Below, piece after piece: positions 26,920-35,706 of a DNA stretch of 38,926 nucleotides (positions within the stretch are counted from its first letter, which is position 1; every line of letters starts with the position of its first letter). The position numbers were made by a program, and so were the translations under genes. Source of the stretch: Candidatus Dojkabacteria bacterium (GTDB taxonomy: Bacteria; Patescibacteriota; Dojkabacteria; SC72); assembly GCA_028694805.1 (NCBI GenBank), contig JAQVKD010000001.1, positions 89,549 through 128,474 of the forward strand, given 5' to 3'. A model generated the notes under the pieces. It had not been told where the DNA came from. It worked only from the letters and a program-made list of their open reading frames with translations, and searched no databases.

Positions 26920-28569
26920 TTAAAACTTGGTATTAATTTCACCAGCGACCAAGTACAGATTCATCTTTGTCCTTGTAATGGCTACATAAAGAATATTTCG
27001 CTCTTGCTGAATCTCCCACTCCTTGTTTGCATGTTTAGAAGGTATTAACTGTGGCTCTAATATAAAAACTCTTTCACTCTCCAGTCCCTTCGCTCTATGT
27101 ATCGAGCTAAATATAATCTCCGACCTGTCATCACTAAAAATCTTTTCGATTTTAGCAATAATTTCATTAACATTCTTACAGTCCTCTGATATTACCATCA
27201 AACATTCATACTTATCTTCTATTTGCTGCATCATAGAATCACTTTTCCTACGACGAGCTTTTTTCTCTTCACCAGCTTTCCACTTATCTAATTTAGTATA
27301 GAAATCCTCCATAGTAAATGCCTTAAGCTTTTTCACTAATCTGACAAGTCCCTCACCAATATCACGTCCTTTTATACTAACCTTCACTCCTTGAGCTAAC
27401 AAATGAAACACTGGCTTTATCATTGGAGCATTGTTACGACACAATACCATGTCTTTCTCTTTAACTAATTCATAAAATTGGTCATATACTATTTCCTTAA
27501 TCTCACCATCAGGATTCTCTGAATATGCCACTAAATCAGGAACGAGTTCTCTTGCCAAATCAACAATCTTTTTTCCACAACGATATGTTTCCATCAGAGG
27601 AAGTTCTTCAGCTTTAAGCTCTTCTTTCATTCTCTGCATAGCCTCTATGTCAGCCCCTCTGAAACCATAGATTGATTGATTTGGGTCTCCTACCATAACA
27701 ATTAATCCATTATCTTTAACCATCTTCCGAATCATAACTAACTGAGCGTTATTCAAATCTTGTGTTTCATCGACAAAACACACATCTACTTTGAAAAATG
27801 ACAACCCTAATTTAATTGGAAGATAAATCATATCATTATAATCAATAATATGAGGATTTGAATTTGATATTCTAAGCCCCTCTCTAATTAATTCAAAAAG
27901 AATATTCTCATCAACATCTTCTATTTCAATATTGTATTTGTCTATCAACTCCAAAAGATTGGAATCACTTGAGTCCACTAAAGTGTTCTTGAGTAAACCA
28001 ACAAGTTTTAAAAAAGGACTCAATAATCCACCTGACTCTTCTTGAGTTAAACTACGATAAGAAGTATCCATCAAATTTTGGAATATTGACAGCATCTTCT
28101 TATCATCCAATTTGACATTTTTAAATCGATATCTCAGAGCAGCAAATCCAGCCGAATGAAATGTTTGAACTCTGCAGTTTGTTGGAACCTTGCTTCTTAG
28201 AGCTTCTACTATGTCCTTATTAAATGCAAGAAAGATTACATTTAAATATTTTGGAATGAAGTTAAGGCTTTCGACTAGAGTTGTCGATTTTCCACAACCA
28301 GCTCCTGCTTTGCACATTAAATTTTGTGGCTTTCCATGATTTTGTATTATGAGAACTTGATTTTTTATAAATTCGTATATCTTCTCCTGATATTCACTTG
28401 GAATTCTTTTCTTGCTTTTAGCTTGTCGTATCTCAACATTTTCTGTTTTTACTTCGGCTTCTACCTCTTCAATTTCAACCTCAGGTTTTTTCTCATTCCT
28501 CGAATCCACATTTATTCCAATTTTAAAAACTCTTTTGACAAACTTTTTATCGTTCAATTCTTCAGTCAT
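26920..28569 (-). CDS. UvrD/Rep-like SF1 helicase with N-terminal FKI motif
   Basis: Motif I CKAGAGCGKSTTLVESL, motif II VCFVDETQDLN, motif III VGDPNQSIYGFRGAD, motif V/VI SSIHRAKGLESERVFIL...ILYVAITRTK; N-term KKFVKRVFKIG. Confidence 0.92.
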   Translation of the reverse strand: MTEELNDKKFVKRVFKIGINVDSRNEKKPEVEIEEVEAEVKTENVEIRQAKSKKRIPSEYQEKIYEFIKNQVLIIQNHGKPQNLMCKAGAGCGKSTTLVESLNFIPKYLNVIFLAFNKDIVEALRSKVPTNCRVQTFHSAGFAALRYRFKNVKLDDKKMLSIFQNLMDTSYRSLTQEESGGLLSPFLKLVGLLKNTLVDSSDSNLLELIDKYNIEIEDVDENILFELIREGLRISNSNPHIIDYNDMIYLPIKLGLSFFKVDVCFVDETQDLNNAQLVMIRKMVKDNGLIVMVGDPNQSIYGFRGADIEAMQRMKEELKAEELPLMETYRCGKKIVDLARELVPDLVAYSENPDGEIKEIVYDQFYELVKEKDMVLCRNNAPMIKPVFHLLAQGVKVSIKGRDIGEGLVRLVKKLKAFTMEDFYTKLDKWKAGEEKKARRRKSDSMMQQIEDKYECLMVISEDCKNVNEIIAKIEKIFSDDRSEIIFSSIHRAKGLESERVFILEPQLIPSKHANKEWEIQQERNILYVAITRTKMNLYLVAGEINTKF

Positions 28570-28607
28570 ACTTCATCTTTTATCTCCTTTTATACCTTTT
28601 AACTTCT

Positions 28608-29342
28608 CTATTTCTTCGTTATCTTAAAAACTTTCTTCTTATAAGCCTTTTCAGGCTCTTTTATATCAAGAACATTATTTTCTCCTTCTACACTATTAAA
28701 TATCTGAACAGTCTTTCCATATGTCAGACCTTTATAGAAATCCGATGACTTATAGTATCTTCCTCCCTTCCCTTGAGTCAGAATTGGAAACAGTATATTA
28801 ACTCTTTTATCAACTTCTGCTTTCTTTACAACTACAAGTGCCGTTATACTGCTTATCTTTTCTCTTGCAATTTTAATTTCTTCAAGTCTTTCTTCCAGTG
28901 AAATCACTGCACCAAAACAGAAATCATTATTATTTACAGATTGCATTCTTGCAGCTCCGTTTATGCTATAATATAGCCGATTAAATATATCTGCAACAAT
29001 CTCTGCATCAAGACTAAATCCCACAAAATGAAAGTTTCCTTTAGTTCTAATAGCTCTACAATCATAAAACCGAGCAATTATACCCGACAAAAACCTTGCC
29101 CACATTCTCGGATTGTCGTTATAAACATTTATATTGACCATCTCAATAAACTTATCCCTGTTTTTATCATCTATACTTTTGATTTCATCCAAGGAGATTC
29201 CATACTCATCAGTAATTTCCTTTATTTTCTGGTTTGCAGTCGCCATTTCATTTACATTTCCAGATGAACTACTAGCATGAGCAAGTAGTTTTCCTAACTT
29301 ATCCAACAGCTTAAGTCTCTCCTCTTTGCTTAACATTACCAT
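28608..29342 (-). CDS. DUF2786-like protein with C-terminal FKIT tail
   Basis: LLDKLGKLLAHASSSSGNVNEMATANQKIKEITDEYGIS; C-term AYKKKVFKITKK*. Confidence 0.7.
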   Translation of the reverse strand: MVMLSKEERLKLLDKLGKLLAHASSSSGNVNEMATANQKIKEITDEYGISLDEIKSIDDKNRDKFIEMVNINVYNDNPRMWARFLSGIIARFYDCRAIRTKGNFHFVGFSLDAEIVADIFNRLYYSINGAARMQSVNNNDFCFGAVISLEERLEEIKIAREKISSITALVVVKKAEVDKRVNILFPILTQGKGGRYYKSSDFYKGLTYGKTVQIFNSVEGENNVLDIKEPEKAYKKKVFKITKK

Positions 29343-29348
29343 TTTTAA

Positions 29349-30386
29349 TCACTCCTTTACATCTCTTGTTAGTATTCTTCTGTCTATCAAAAGAGCGTTT
29401 TTTCTAATTAATATTCCATCGCCCTTTATATACGGTCTTACCCATGTTTTCTTGCCCTTAACATTTACATACTTTTCATCTTTGAAATGTCTCCAATGTC
29501 CTCTCACTACAAATTTATGAGAATACTCAAGCTTTCTATGTTCTCGTTCAAATGAACATACATAATCCACTAATTCTTTTTTAGGCTTAATTATAACTGT
29601 TGTACATATTGGAGATTTCCCTCTTTCTCTTTTTTTATCTATCTGCTGTTTACTTGGTAAAATAACTCTTACATCAAGTTCATTCTTATTTCCTTCTACT
29701 ATGTCTATTACATTACATGTAATCCTTAAGACATTGTTAATCAGTGTTTCTATTGCTTCTTTTTCAAGTCTGTATCCTGGTAATAAATAATAATTACTTG
29801 TCAAATCATCTTTACATGGAAAGATATACTTTAAACTTGCACAAAACCACGAACTATCTGAAATTACTTTATCTAACACGTAGAAATGCACTCTTATATC
29901 TTCTTTTGGGCAGAAATCTTTTTCTATACATTCTTTATCTATTTTTGTCGAATCGTTAAAATCCTCAGTAATTCGTACTTCATTATGATTAATAGTACTC
30001 TCATAAAACCATATATTATACACGAGAATTCCTTTGACAACAAATCTATTATTAAATTCGAAATTAGAATCTATAAAAAATGAAGGATAAAATAAATTCC
30101 TGTCGAATACCGCATTATCAGTATATGATATTAAATTTAACAATGATTTGTCTATCTTAACATTTTTGAATTTATCACTTTCTATTAAACTTTTAAGCAT
30201 AACATTTTCATGTGTACCAAGCACGAATTTATTTCCACCGTATGAACAAGATTTAATGTTCACGAAGTCGCTAACTTCTTTATCTGAATTATTTTCAAGT
30301 GATTTATGAACCTCAAATATCATCTTTTTTATTAAATCAAAACTTGGATAATGTTCAAGTCTCTTGAAAGTATTTTTGTCTAACAT
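29349..30386 (-). CDS. Hypothetical protein, phage-like C-terminal module
   Basis: C-term VVRGHWRHFKDEKYVNVKGKKTWVRPYIKGDG. Confidence 0.65.
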   Translation of the reverse strand: MLDKNTFKRLEHYPSFDLIKKMIFEVHKSLENNSDKEVSDFVNIKSCSYGGNKFVLGTHENVMLKSLIESDKFKNVKIDKSLLNLISYTDNAVFDRNLFYPSFFIDSNFEFNNRFVVKGILVYNIWFYESTINHNEVRITEDFNDSTKIDKECIEKDFCPKEDIRVHFYVLDKVISDSSWFCASLKYIFPCKDDLTSNYYLLPGYRLEKEAIETLINNVLRITCNVIDIVEGNKNELDVRVILPSKQQIDKKRERGKSPICTTVIIKPKKELVDYVCSFEREHRKLEYSHKFVVRGHWRHFKDEKYVNVKGKKTWVRPYIKGDGILIRKNALLIDRRILTRDVKE

Positions 30387-30415
30387 TTCTAATCACTCCA
30401 TTGTCTATTACTTTT

Positions 30416-31075
30416 CTATTTCTTTGTTATCTTGAAGATCTTCTTTCTAAACTCTACCTTTACAGAACTAACCACTGTCTTTACTGGTTTAACTTTGACA
30501 ATCTTAGCTCTCTTCTTTGAAGTCTTTACTGGTAATATATCATCATCATACTTTTTCTTAATAACTACTTCTTTGTCATCCTCATCATCTTCATCAACAC
30601 CAAGCTCATTTCTTCTTCTTTTATTTTTCTCTTCTATCTCCCTATAGAAATCATTGGTAGTATAATCCTTATATTTAATTTCTAACTCCATCCATCGTTT
30701 TTTGAACTCCTCTGACATTTCGGACGAATCTAAGTTGTTTCCTATAACAATCTTGAAATTTTCTGGAATTTGTTCATATGCACATTTTATTGGCTCGACA
30801 ATGTTCCGAACAATAGATTCAAACTCCTCATTGGATATGTCCTCTGCACCATTATCCATCAAGAACTTTACCATTTCAGGAACATTATATGCATAAAATC
30901 TTTTGTATCCATCCTTCTCTGGAATCTTTCTAAGATATGAAGAAAAATCCTTATTAGTCCACACATCTCCAGCTTTTGTGTCCTCTTCCCAATGAAGACC
31001 TAACTTCTTATATAAAGTTTTAAATGCAGACTTTTTAGCATAATATTTTTTCTGATCAATCCTCAGTTTTATCAT
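30416..31075 (-). CDS. Hypothetical protein with acidic linker and C-terminal FKIT tail
   Basis: GVDEDDEDDKEVVIKKK linker; C-term EFRKKIFKITKK*. Confidence 0.7.
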   Translation of the reverse strand: MIKLRIDQKKYYAKKSAFKTLYKKLGLHWEEDTKAGDVWTNKDFSSYLRKIPEKDGYKRFYAYNVPEMVKFLMDNGAEDISNEEFESIVRNIVEPIKCAYEQIPENFKIVIGNNLDSSEMSEEFKKRWMELEIKYKDYTTNDFYREIEEKNKRRRNELGVDEDDEDDKEVVIKKKYDDDILPVKTSKKRAKIVKVKPVKTVVSSVKVEFRKKIFKITKK

Positions 31076-31106
31076 TACAATCGCCTGTTATAATCTTTAT
31101 TCTAAT

Positions 31107-31132
31107 GTACTCATTAGCCTCGACTAATGAGT
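31107..31132. repeat. Perfect hairpin TACTCATTAG-cctcga-CTAATGAGTA
   Basis: 10-bp perfect arms, 6-nt loop, between the 31173 stop and 31075 start. Confidence 0.85.
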
Positions 31133-31172
31133 AGTCCACAGAAAAAAGAAAAAATGAAATAATATAGTTCAT

Positions 31173-31916
31173 CTAACTCGAAGCACCACCAATAATACCA
31201 TTTCCCAGTTCTTTAACTCCTCTTCCTACAACTCTTCCAACAAACCTTAAGAATCCTGAAGGAGTTCCTGGACTAGACTCATCAACACCCCACAAATGAC
31301 CTGGTGATGGGTTATAAGGATCGATATACTTCGATACAGATGTTTTATTTATCTGAGATGTAACATTCACTATTGGAGTTGTTATATTAATAGGCTTCAC
31401 TATAGTGATATTTACAGATGGTGTAACATCTGGTGTTGGTTGTATATAATCTTCTGGGTACGTACTCTTAGCAACTTCAATTACTTGATGTTTAAGCTCA
31501 GGATATTCCCTTACCCATATATCATATATTCCACTGTTCAACTTAGTCGAAGCCTTATAACCTGGCATTACATTGAACTCAAATGCAACATTTCCATACT
31601 CACTACCTGCTCCTATTCCTTTAATTACTAAAGGAACTTTTCCATCATTTACAAACTCAAACCATACATCATCAGATGTACAAACTATATTACCCTTATA
31701 GCATACTCCAAGATTAATCTTCTCATGAGTAGTATAATTTATGTAGAAAACTTCAACATAATACACCCCCATAGTCTCATTAAAATGTACATCCATGAAA
31801 GTGCTTGAATGATCATATGCTATTTCATTCGCATTTACTATTCCAACTATTCCAGCCATAGCAATAAATACCATGACTAACACATTTACTATACTTTTTG
31901 TTTTCATTTTTATCAC
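31173..31916 (-). CDS. Secreted/surface protein with signal peptide and Pro/Thr/Asn-rich stalk
   Basis: MKTKSIVNVLVMVFIAMAGIVGIVNANEI signal; many N-x-S/T sequons (VNITIVKPINITTPIVNVTSQINKTS). Confidence 0.7.
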   Translation of the reverse strand: MIKMKTKSIVNVLVMVFIAMAGIVGIVNANEIAYDHSSTFMDVHFNETMGVYYVEVFYINYTTHEKINLGVCYKGNIVCTSDDVWFEFVNDGKVPLVIKGIGAGSEYGNVAFEFNVMPGYKASTKLNSGIYDIWVREYPELKHQVIEVAKSTYPEDYIQPTPDVTPSVNITIVKPINITTPIVNVTSQINKTSVSKYIDPYNPSPGHLWGVDESSPGTPSGFLRFVGRVVGRGVKELGNGIIGGASS

Positions 31917-31922
31917 TCCTTA

Positions 31923-32129
31923 TTATTCTATATCTACATACTCATTGCATAAGTTAAGAACATCATCATAACTATGAGATGATAATGCCCTTTCTGTAAA
32001 CTCTTTTGCTTTTTCTTCCATTCCAGCTCTTTTAAGACATGATGAAACTTTCCCTATTATTGAAAACACATTTCCATCTGTCCCGATTAACTTACATATA
32101 GGTTTACTGTTTTCTTCCATCCATATCAC
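31923..32129 (-). CDS. Hypothetical protein
   Basis: ICKLIGTDGNVFSIIGKVSSCLKRAGMEEKAKEFTERALS; common phage-type short protein. Confidence 0.55.
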   Translation of the reverse strand: MIWMEENSKPICKLIGTDGNVFSIIGKVSSCLKRAGMEEKAKEFTERALSSHSYDDVLNLCNEYVDIE

Positions 32130-32317
32130 TCCTTAATATTTTCTTTCATTAAGTTAATTGTAAACTCTTCAATATCAACATGATTTGAATCTGTAAATAT
32201 ATCTTTATAACCTGGTTCATCTAAATCCACTAATCTATAAACAAATCCCTCTCTTGCTGATACGACTTCTTCAACACATCCATCTTTTACTACTATTAAA
32301 GCATCAGGCTTTGTCAT
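32126..32317 (-). CDS. Hypothetical protein
   Basis: 63-aa ORF, ATGA coupling. Confidence 0.5.
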   Translation of the reverse strand: MTKPDALIVVKDGCVEEVVSAREGFVYRLVDLDEPGYKDIFTDSNHVDIEEFTINLMKENIKE

Positions 32318-32322
32318 TTATA

Positions 32323-32433
32323 TCACTCCTCGTTTATTTCACATTGTTTACATTTAATAATTAAATCCATTTCATCTTCGTAATCTATAATTATAGTTTT
32401 TCCACATCTATAACACACAACTTCTTCTATCAC
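32323..32433 (-). CDS. Tiny Zn-ribbon protein (GTG start, 36 aa)
   Basis: My translation: VIEEVVCYRCGKTIIIDYEDEMDLIIKCKQCEINEE*; two CxxC pairs. Confidence 0.5.
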   Translation of the reverse strand: MIEEVVCYRCGKTIIIDYEDEMDLIIKCKQCEINEE

Positions 32434-32448
32434 TTCATATCACTCCTT

Positions 32449-32649
32449 TTATTCAAACCAGTTTTTCATATTCTCCGTTCCTTTGACTATACTATCCTTT
32501 TTCATTATCTCTTTTCTAAAATCTTCACGAAACTTCTTATCTTTTTCAATCCACTCTTTGAAGCATTCATTGCACAGTACCTGACCTCCGTGCCAATATT
32601 TAGTAGCCTCTCTTTTATTGCAGTTACAACATATAGTTCCTTTTATCAC
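32449..32649 (-). CDS. Small Zn-ribbon protein
   Basis: TICCNCNKREATKYWHGGQVLCNECFKEW. Confidence 0.65.
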   Translation of the reverse strand: MIKGTICCNCNKREATKYWHGGQVLCNECFKEWIEKDKKFREDFRKEIMKKDSIVKGTENMKNWFE

Positions 32650-32821
32650 GATTACTCACCTACAACTGAATCCATCCCTTTCCGACGACATAATCTCTTA
32701 CAGTCACTACATTTTCTTTGTTTGTATTCTTAAATATTTCTACCACTTTACCGACATCTTCATCTCCTGTTAGCTTGTCTATCTTTTCTAATGTATCATC
32801 AAAGTTATACTTCTTAATTTT

Positions 32822-33310
32822 TTATTTCTCCTTTTTATTATAAATATTCATAAATTCTTTATTATTATCGTTCCAAATTGCATTATTAAATCCAGATGCA
32901 TCCCCCCAATTTTTACCATGAATCTCTTTTTCTCTCTTCACTATATCTTCTTTCCATTCTTGATAAATTTCTAAGGCATCAACAATTAACACAGCCTCGT
33001 CATACTCTGGAAAGAGCATCCATATTTTTGACTTTCGTGAATCGATAAGAGCTTTCTGATAAGAATATATCATTTCTACATGTGATTGTAGAGCATTTAT
33101 AAATCCATGTAATGCCCATCTAACACTTTTATTTAAATCTGATAAAACAGTATCCCCTTCAGGATAGTTAGTATGTTCACCATTAGGCTGCCATCTTTTA
33201 CACTCTCTAATAACGGTGACACATGACAAATCAACAACCATTCTAAAATTATGATGTGTTAATATTTGCATATCAAACAATGTTTGCATCTTTACTTTAA
33301 GATCAGTCAT
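32822..33310 (-). CDS. Hypothetical protein
   Basis: 162-aa ORF. Confidence 0.6.
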   Translation of the reverse strand: MTDLKVKMQTLFDMQILTHHNFRMVVDLSCVTVIRECKRWQPNGEHTNYPEGDTVLSDLNKSVRWALHGFINALQSHVEMIYSYQKALIDSRKSKIWMLFPEYDEAVLIVDALEIYQEWKEDIVKREKEIHGKNWGDASGFNNAIWNDNNKEFMNIYNKKEK

Positions 33311-33329
33311 TTTCTCATTCCTCCTTTAT

Positions 33330-33536
33330 CTATTCATCTACACCAATCCACAGTATTTCCTTGTTTAGTATGATCATGATGTCAATTGCCACTTCTATCC
33401 AACCATCAAATAAATGACAGTTTGAAAGACGTATATGATGAACATCAGAATTCTTATGGAATCCGTGCATGAAACTTTCATTGTATTTATCCATTGACAC
33501 CATCTGTATTTTTATTCTTCTCTGCATCTTTATCAC
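33330..33536 (-). CDS. Hypothetical protein
   Basis: 68-aa ORF in operon. Confidence 0.5.
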   Translation of the reverse strand: MIKMQRRIKIQMVSMDKYNESFMHGFHKNSDVHHIRLSNCHLFDGWIEVAIDIMIILNKEILWIGVDE

Positions 33537-33545
33537 CCCATATAT

Positions 33546-33788
33546 TCAACAACGATTAATATAATCATAGAAAGTTATCCCTGGCAGAATGTTTTCATAT
33601 AACGAAATACTGCAACAATCCAGTTCAATTGTAACAGTTTCAGTATCAATATACTTCCACATAACTCCGTCTGATGGAATATTAAAAAATGCACCACTGT
33701 TTACAATATATTCATTTGACTCGTGATTAAATTCTATCCTGTTCGATTTTTTTATACTTTCTGGTATATCATAAATTCTTATTTTCAT
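33546..33788 (-). CDS. Hypothetical protein (start corrected to MKIRIYDIPES)
   Basis: GGAGGAATTAAAATG RBS just before 33788; the track start at 33839 has no comparable RBS. Confidence 0.55.
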   Translation of the reverse strand: MKIRIYDIPESIKKSNRIEFNHESNEYIVNSGAFFNIPSDGVMWKYIDTETVTIELDCCSISLYENILPGITFYDYINRC

Positions 33789-33899
33789 TTTAATTCCTCC
33801 CTTATCTATATTTAAGCCATAAATAAATCCAAAAGCCAATTGTAAAAATTACAATCAACACTATTTGAAATTTAGTATTATAGTCATGTGGCATTTTTT

Positions 33900-34160
33900 T
33901 CACACCAATCTTCCAGAATTATCGATATATTGTCCTATGTTATTAATAACATCACTTAATGTTATTTTCTTAGCTTCTTCAATAGATAACTTAGATATAT
34001 ACTCGGCGATATCATTATATGATTCTAAGCTAACAACATTAACTCCGATAGTCAAATTGTCAAATACCTTGGATAATATCTCAGAATCTCTTATCTTATG
34101 TATTGTTTCTATATTTCTTACATGAATATCGACCATTCCTGAAAATAACGACATAAACAT
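33900..34160 (-). CDS. Hypothetical protein
   Basis: 86-aa ORF in operon with GGAGGAATT RBS upstream. Confidence 0.5.
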   Translation of the reverse strand: MFMSLFSGMVDIHVRNIETIHKIRDSEILSKVFDNLTIGVNVVSLESYNDIAEYISKLSIEEAKKITLSDVINNIGQYIDNSGRLV

Positions 34161-34172
34161 TTTAATTCCTCC

Positions 34173-34523
34173 TTAATAAACCTCAAAAACCGCATCAGGA
34201 TATTGCCTTGCCCACGTCAATAGAATTCGAAGAGCATATCCAGCATTTCCTTCTGTAGCTTCCCAATAATCAGAATCCCTCTCAATTCCAAGTTCCCTTA
34301 TAGCTTTTTCAAGAGCATCAATTACATCTTTAGCTTTCTTTCCGTTTAACCATCTAAGCCCTTCCTTTCCATTAAGATGCTGATAGTAAAAATGGCTATA
34401 ATTATATGTAACATTTAGTTCAGCGTCTCTGGTTCCGCCCATGACATAAGTTCCGCCTTCACTATGGTTTTCAACAATTACAGGTTCTCCTTTTTCATTT
34501 AAAAGAATGACATCAAAGCTCAT
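34173..34523 (-). CDS. Conserved phage-like hypothetical protein
   Basis: SFDVILLNEKGEPVIVENHSEGGTYVMGGTRDAELNVTYNYSHFYY...; GGAGGAATT RBS. Confidence 0.65.
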   Translation of the reverse strand: MSFDVILLNEKGEPVIVENHSEGGTYVMGGTRDAELNVTYNYSHFYYQHLNGKEGLRWLNGKKAKDVIDALEKAIRELGIERDSDYWEATEGNAGYALRILLTWARQYPDAVFEVY

Positions 34524-34554
34524 TCTAATTCCTCCTTTATCTCTTCAAAGTAAT

Positions 34555-34713
34555 CTATTCTTCTTTTGCATCCTCAGTCCAATGATGCAAGACTGGATTC
34601 TTGTTATTAAATTTCTTGACAATCTCTTCTGCCTGTTCATCTGGAAATTCCACAGATCCACAACCAGTAGCTCCTGTGACCTTGCTTCTCCAATGTATTA
34701 TTTTAGCCATTTT
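34555..34713 (-). CDS. Hypothetical small protein
   Basis: Probable start MKMAKIIHWRSKVTGATGCGSVEFP after GGAGGAATG. Confidence 0.5.
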   Translation of the reverse strand, partial: KMAKIIHWRSKVTGATGCGSVEFPDEQAEEIVKKFNNKNPVLHHWTEDAKEE

Positions 34714-34838
34714 CATTCCTCCTTTCTCATACTTCATCAGGATTAAACTTACTCAAATCCCTATTTGAGTTTCTTCTATCAAGCTTTTCAAAAGCCCGCT
34801 TACGAAGTTATTTAAGTTCTTCTTGTACTGTCATACAA

Positions 34839-34955
34839 TCACTTCTTTTTAACAATCAAATATCCTCTTCCATCTTCTCCCCAAGTCCAATAATCTTTAT
34901 ATTTAATTCCAGCTCTTTTAAGTTCTTTCTCAGAGTACTTAATTTCACCAATCAT
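34839..34955 (-). CDS. Small protein (38 aa), duplicated N-terminus
   Basis: My translation: MIGEIKYSEKELKRAGIKYKDYWTWGEDGRGYLIVKKK*. Confidence 0.6.
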   Translation of the reverse strand: MIGEIKYSEKELKRAGIKYKDYWTWGEDGRGYLIVKKK

Positions 34956-35158
34956 TTTAATTCCTCCATTCCATTAACATCTCTCATAACCAGGCTATAC
35001 ACATCAGGTCTTCTAACTGTCTTAATAAAAACCTCTCTCGCTTCATCCTCATTCATTGCAAGAACATCAACCCTTATAGAACCAGAACTATGTTCGAACG
35101 TATATTTAATTCCAGCTCTTTTAAGTTCTTTCTCAGAGTACTTAATTTCACCATTCAT
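34952..35158 (-). CDS. Small protein, tandem partner of 34839-34955
   Basis: Starts MNGEIKYSEKELKRAGIKY. Confidence 0.65.
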   Translation of the reverse strand: MNGEIKYSEKELKRAGIKYTFEHSSGSIRVDVLAMNEDEAREVFIKTVRRPDVYSLVMRDVNGMEELK

Positions 35159-35190
35159 CTCCTATCACTCCTTTAATTCAATAACTCCTC

Positions 35191-35448
35191 TCAAATTGCC
35201 TTCATCTCTATAAGTTCTTCCCTGATTATATTACACCTTAATTTTTCTTCCTGCAATGCATAACCTCTCTCTTTAGCTCTTTTATAAAGCATGTTGTTTT
35301 CATTGATTAACGATTCTATTAATTTTTGTTCACTGTCACTTCTTTTTTTCTTTCCATTTCTATGAAACTTTTTACCATTCTTATGTTTTTCTACTGAACC
35401 TTCACTCTTCTTCGACAATATAAGTTCAGCCACTATTTTCATTCTCAA
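35191..35448 (-). CDS. Hypothetical basic coiled-coil protein
   Basis: 85-aa ORF. Confidence 0.5.
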   Translation of the reverse strand: MRMKIVAELILSKKSEGSVEKHKNGKKFHRNGKKKRSDSEQKLIESLINENNMLYKRAKERGYALQEEKLRCNIIREELIEMKAI

Positions 35449-35690
35449 TCACCCTCTCTTACATTTCATTATTTCATTCAATAACTCAATTTCTTCATCG
35501 TTCAGCCATCTCTTTCTTTCCCAATACTCATACATCCATATCACTCCTTAAAATATTTAAAATACAGTCCTGACTTACCAGTTTAAAAACGGCAATCTCT
35601 CATGACTAACTCAGAGATTATTAAAAATCAGGTTTAAATCCAAAAAGGATTAGCAATAACAACAGAAAAACTAAAAAAGAAAAGAAGAAT

Positions 35691-35706
35691 AAGCTGTTAC
35701 CAGCTT
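35691..35706 (-). terminator. Hairpin AAGCTG-TTAC-CAGCTT followed by T-rich tract
   Basis: 6-bp perfect stem overlapping the stop of 35705-36391; minus strand continues TATTCTTCTTTTCTTTTTT. Confidence 0.6.
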
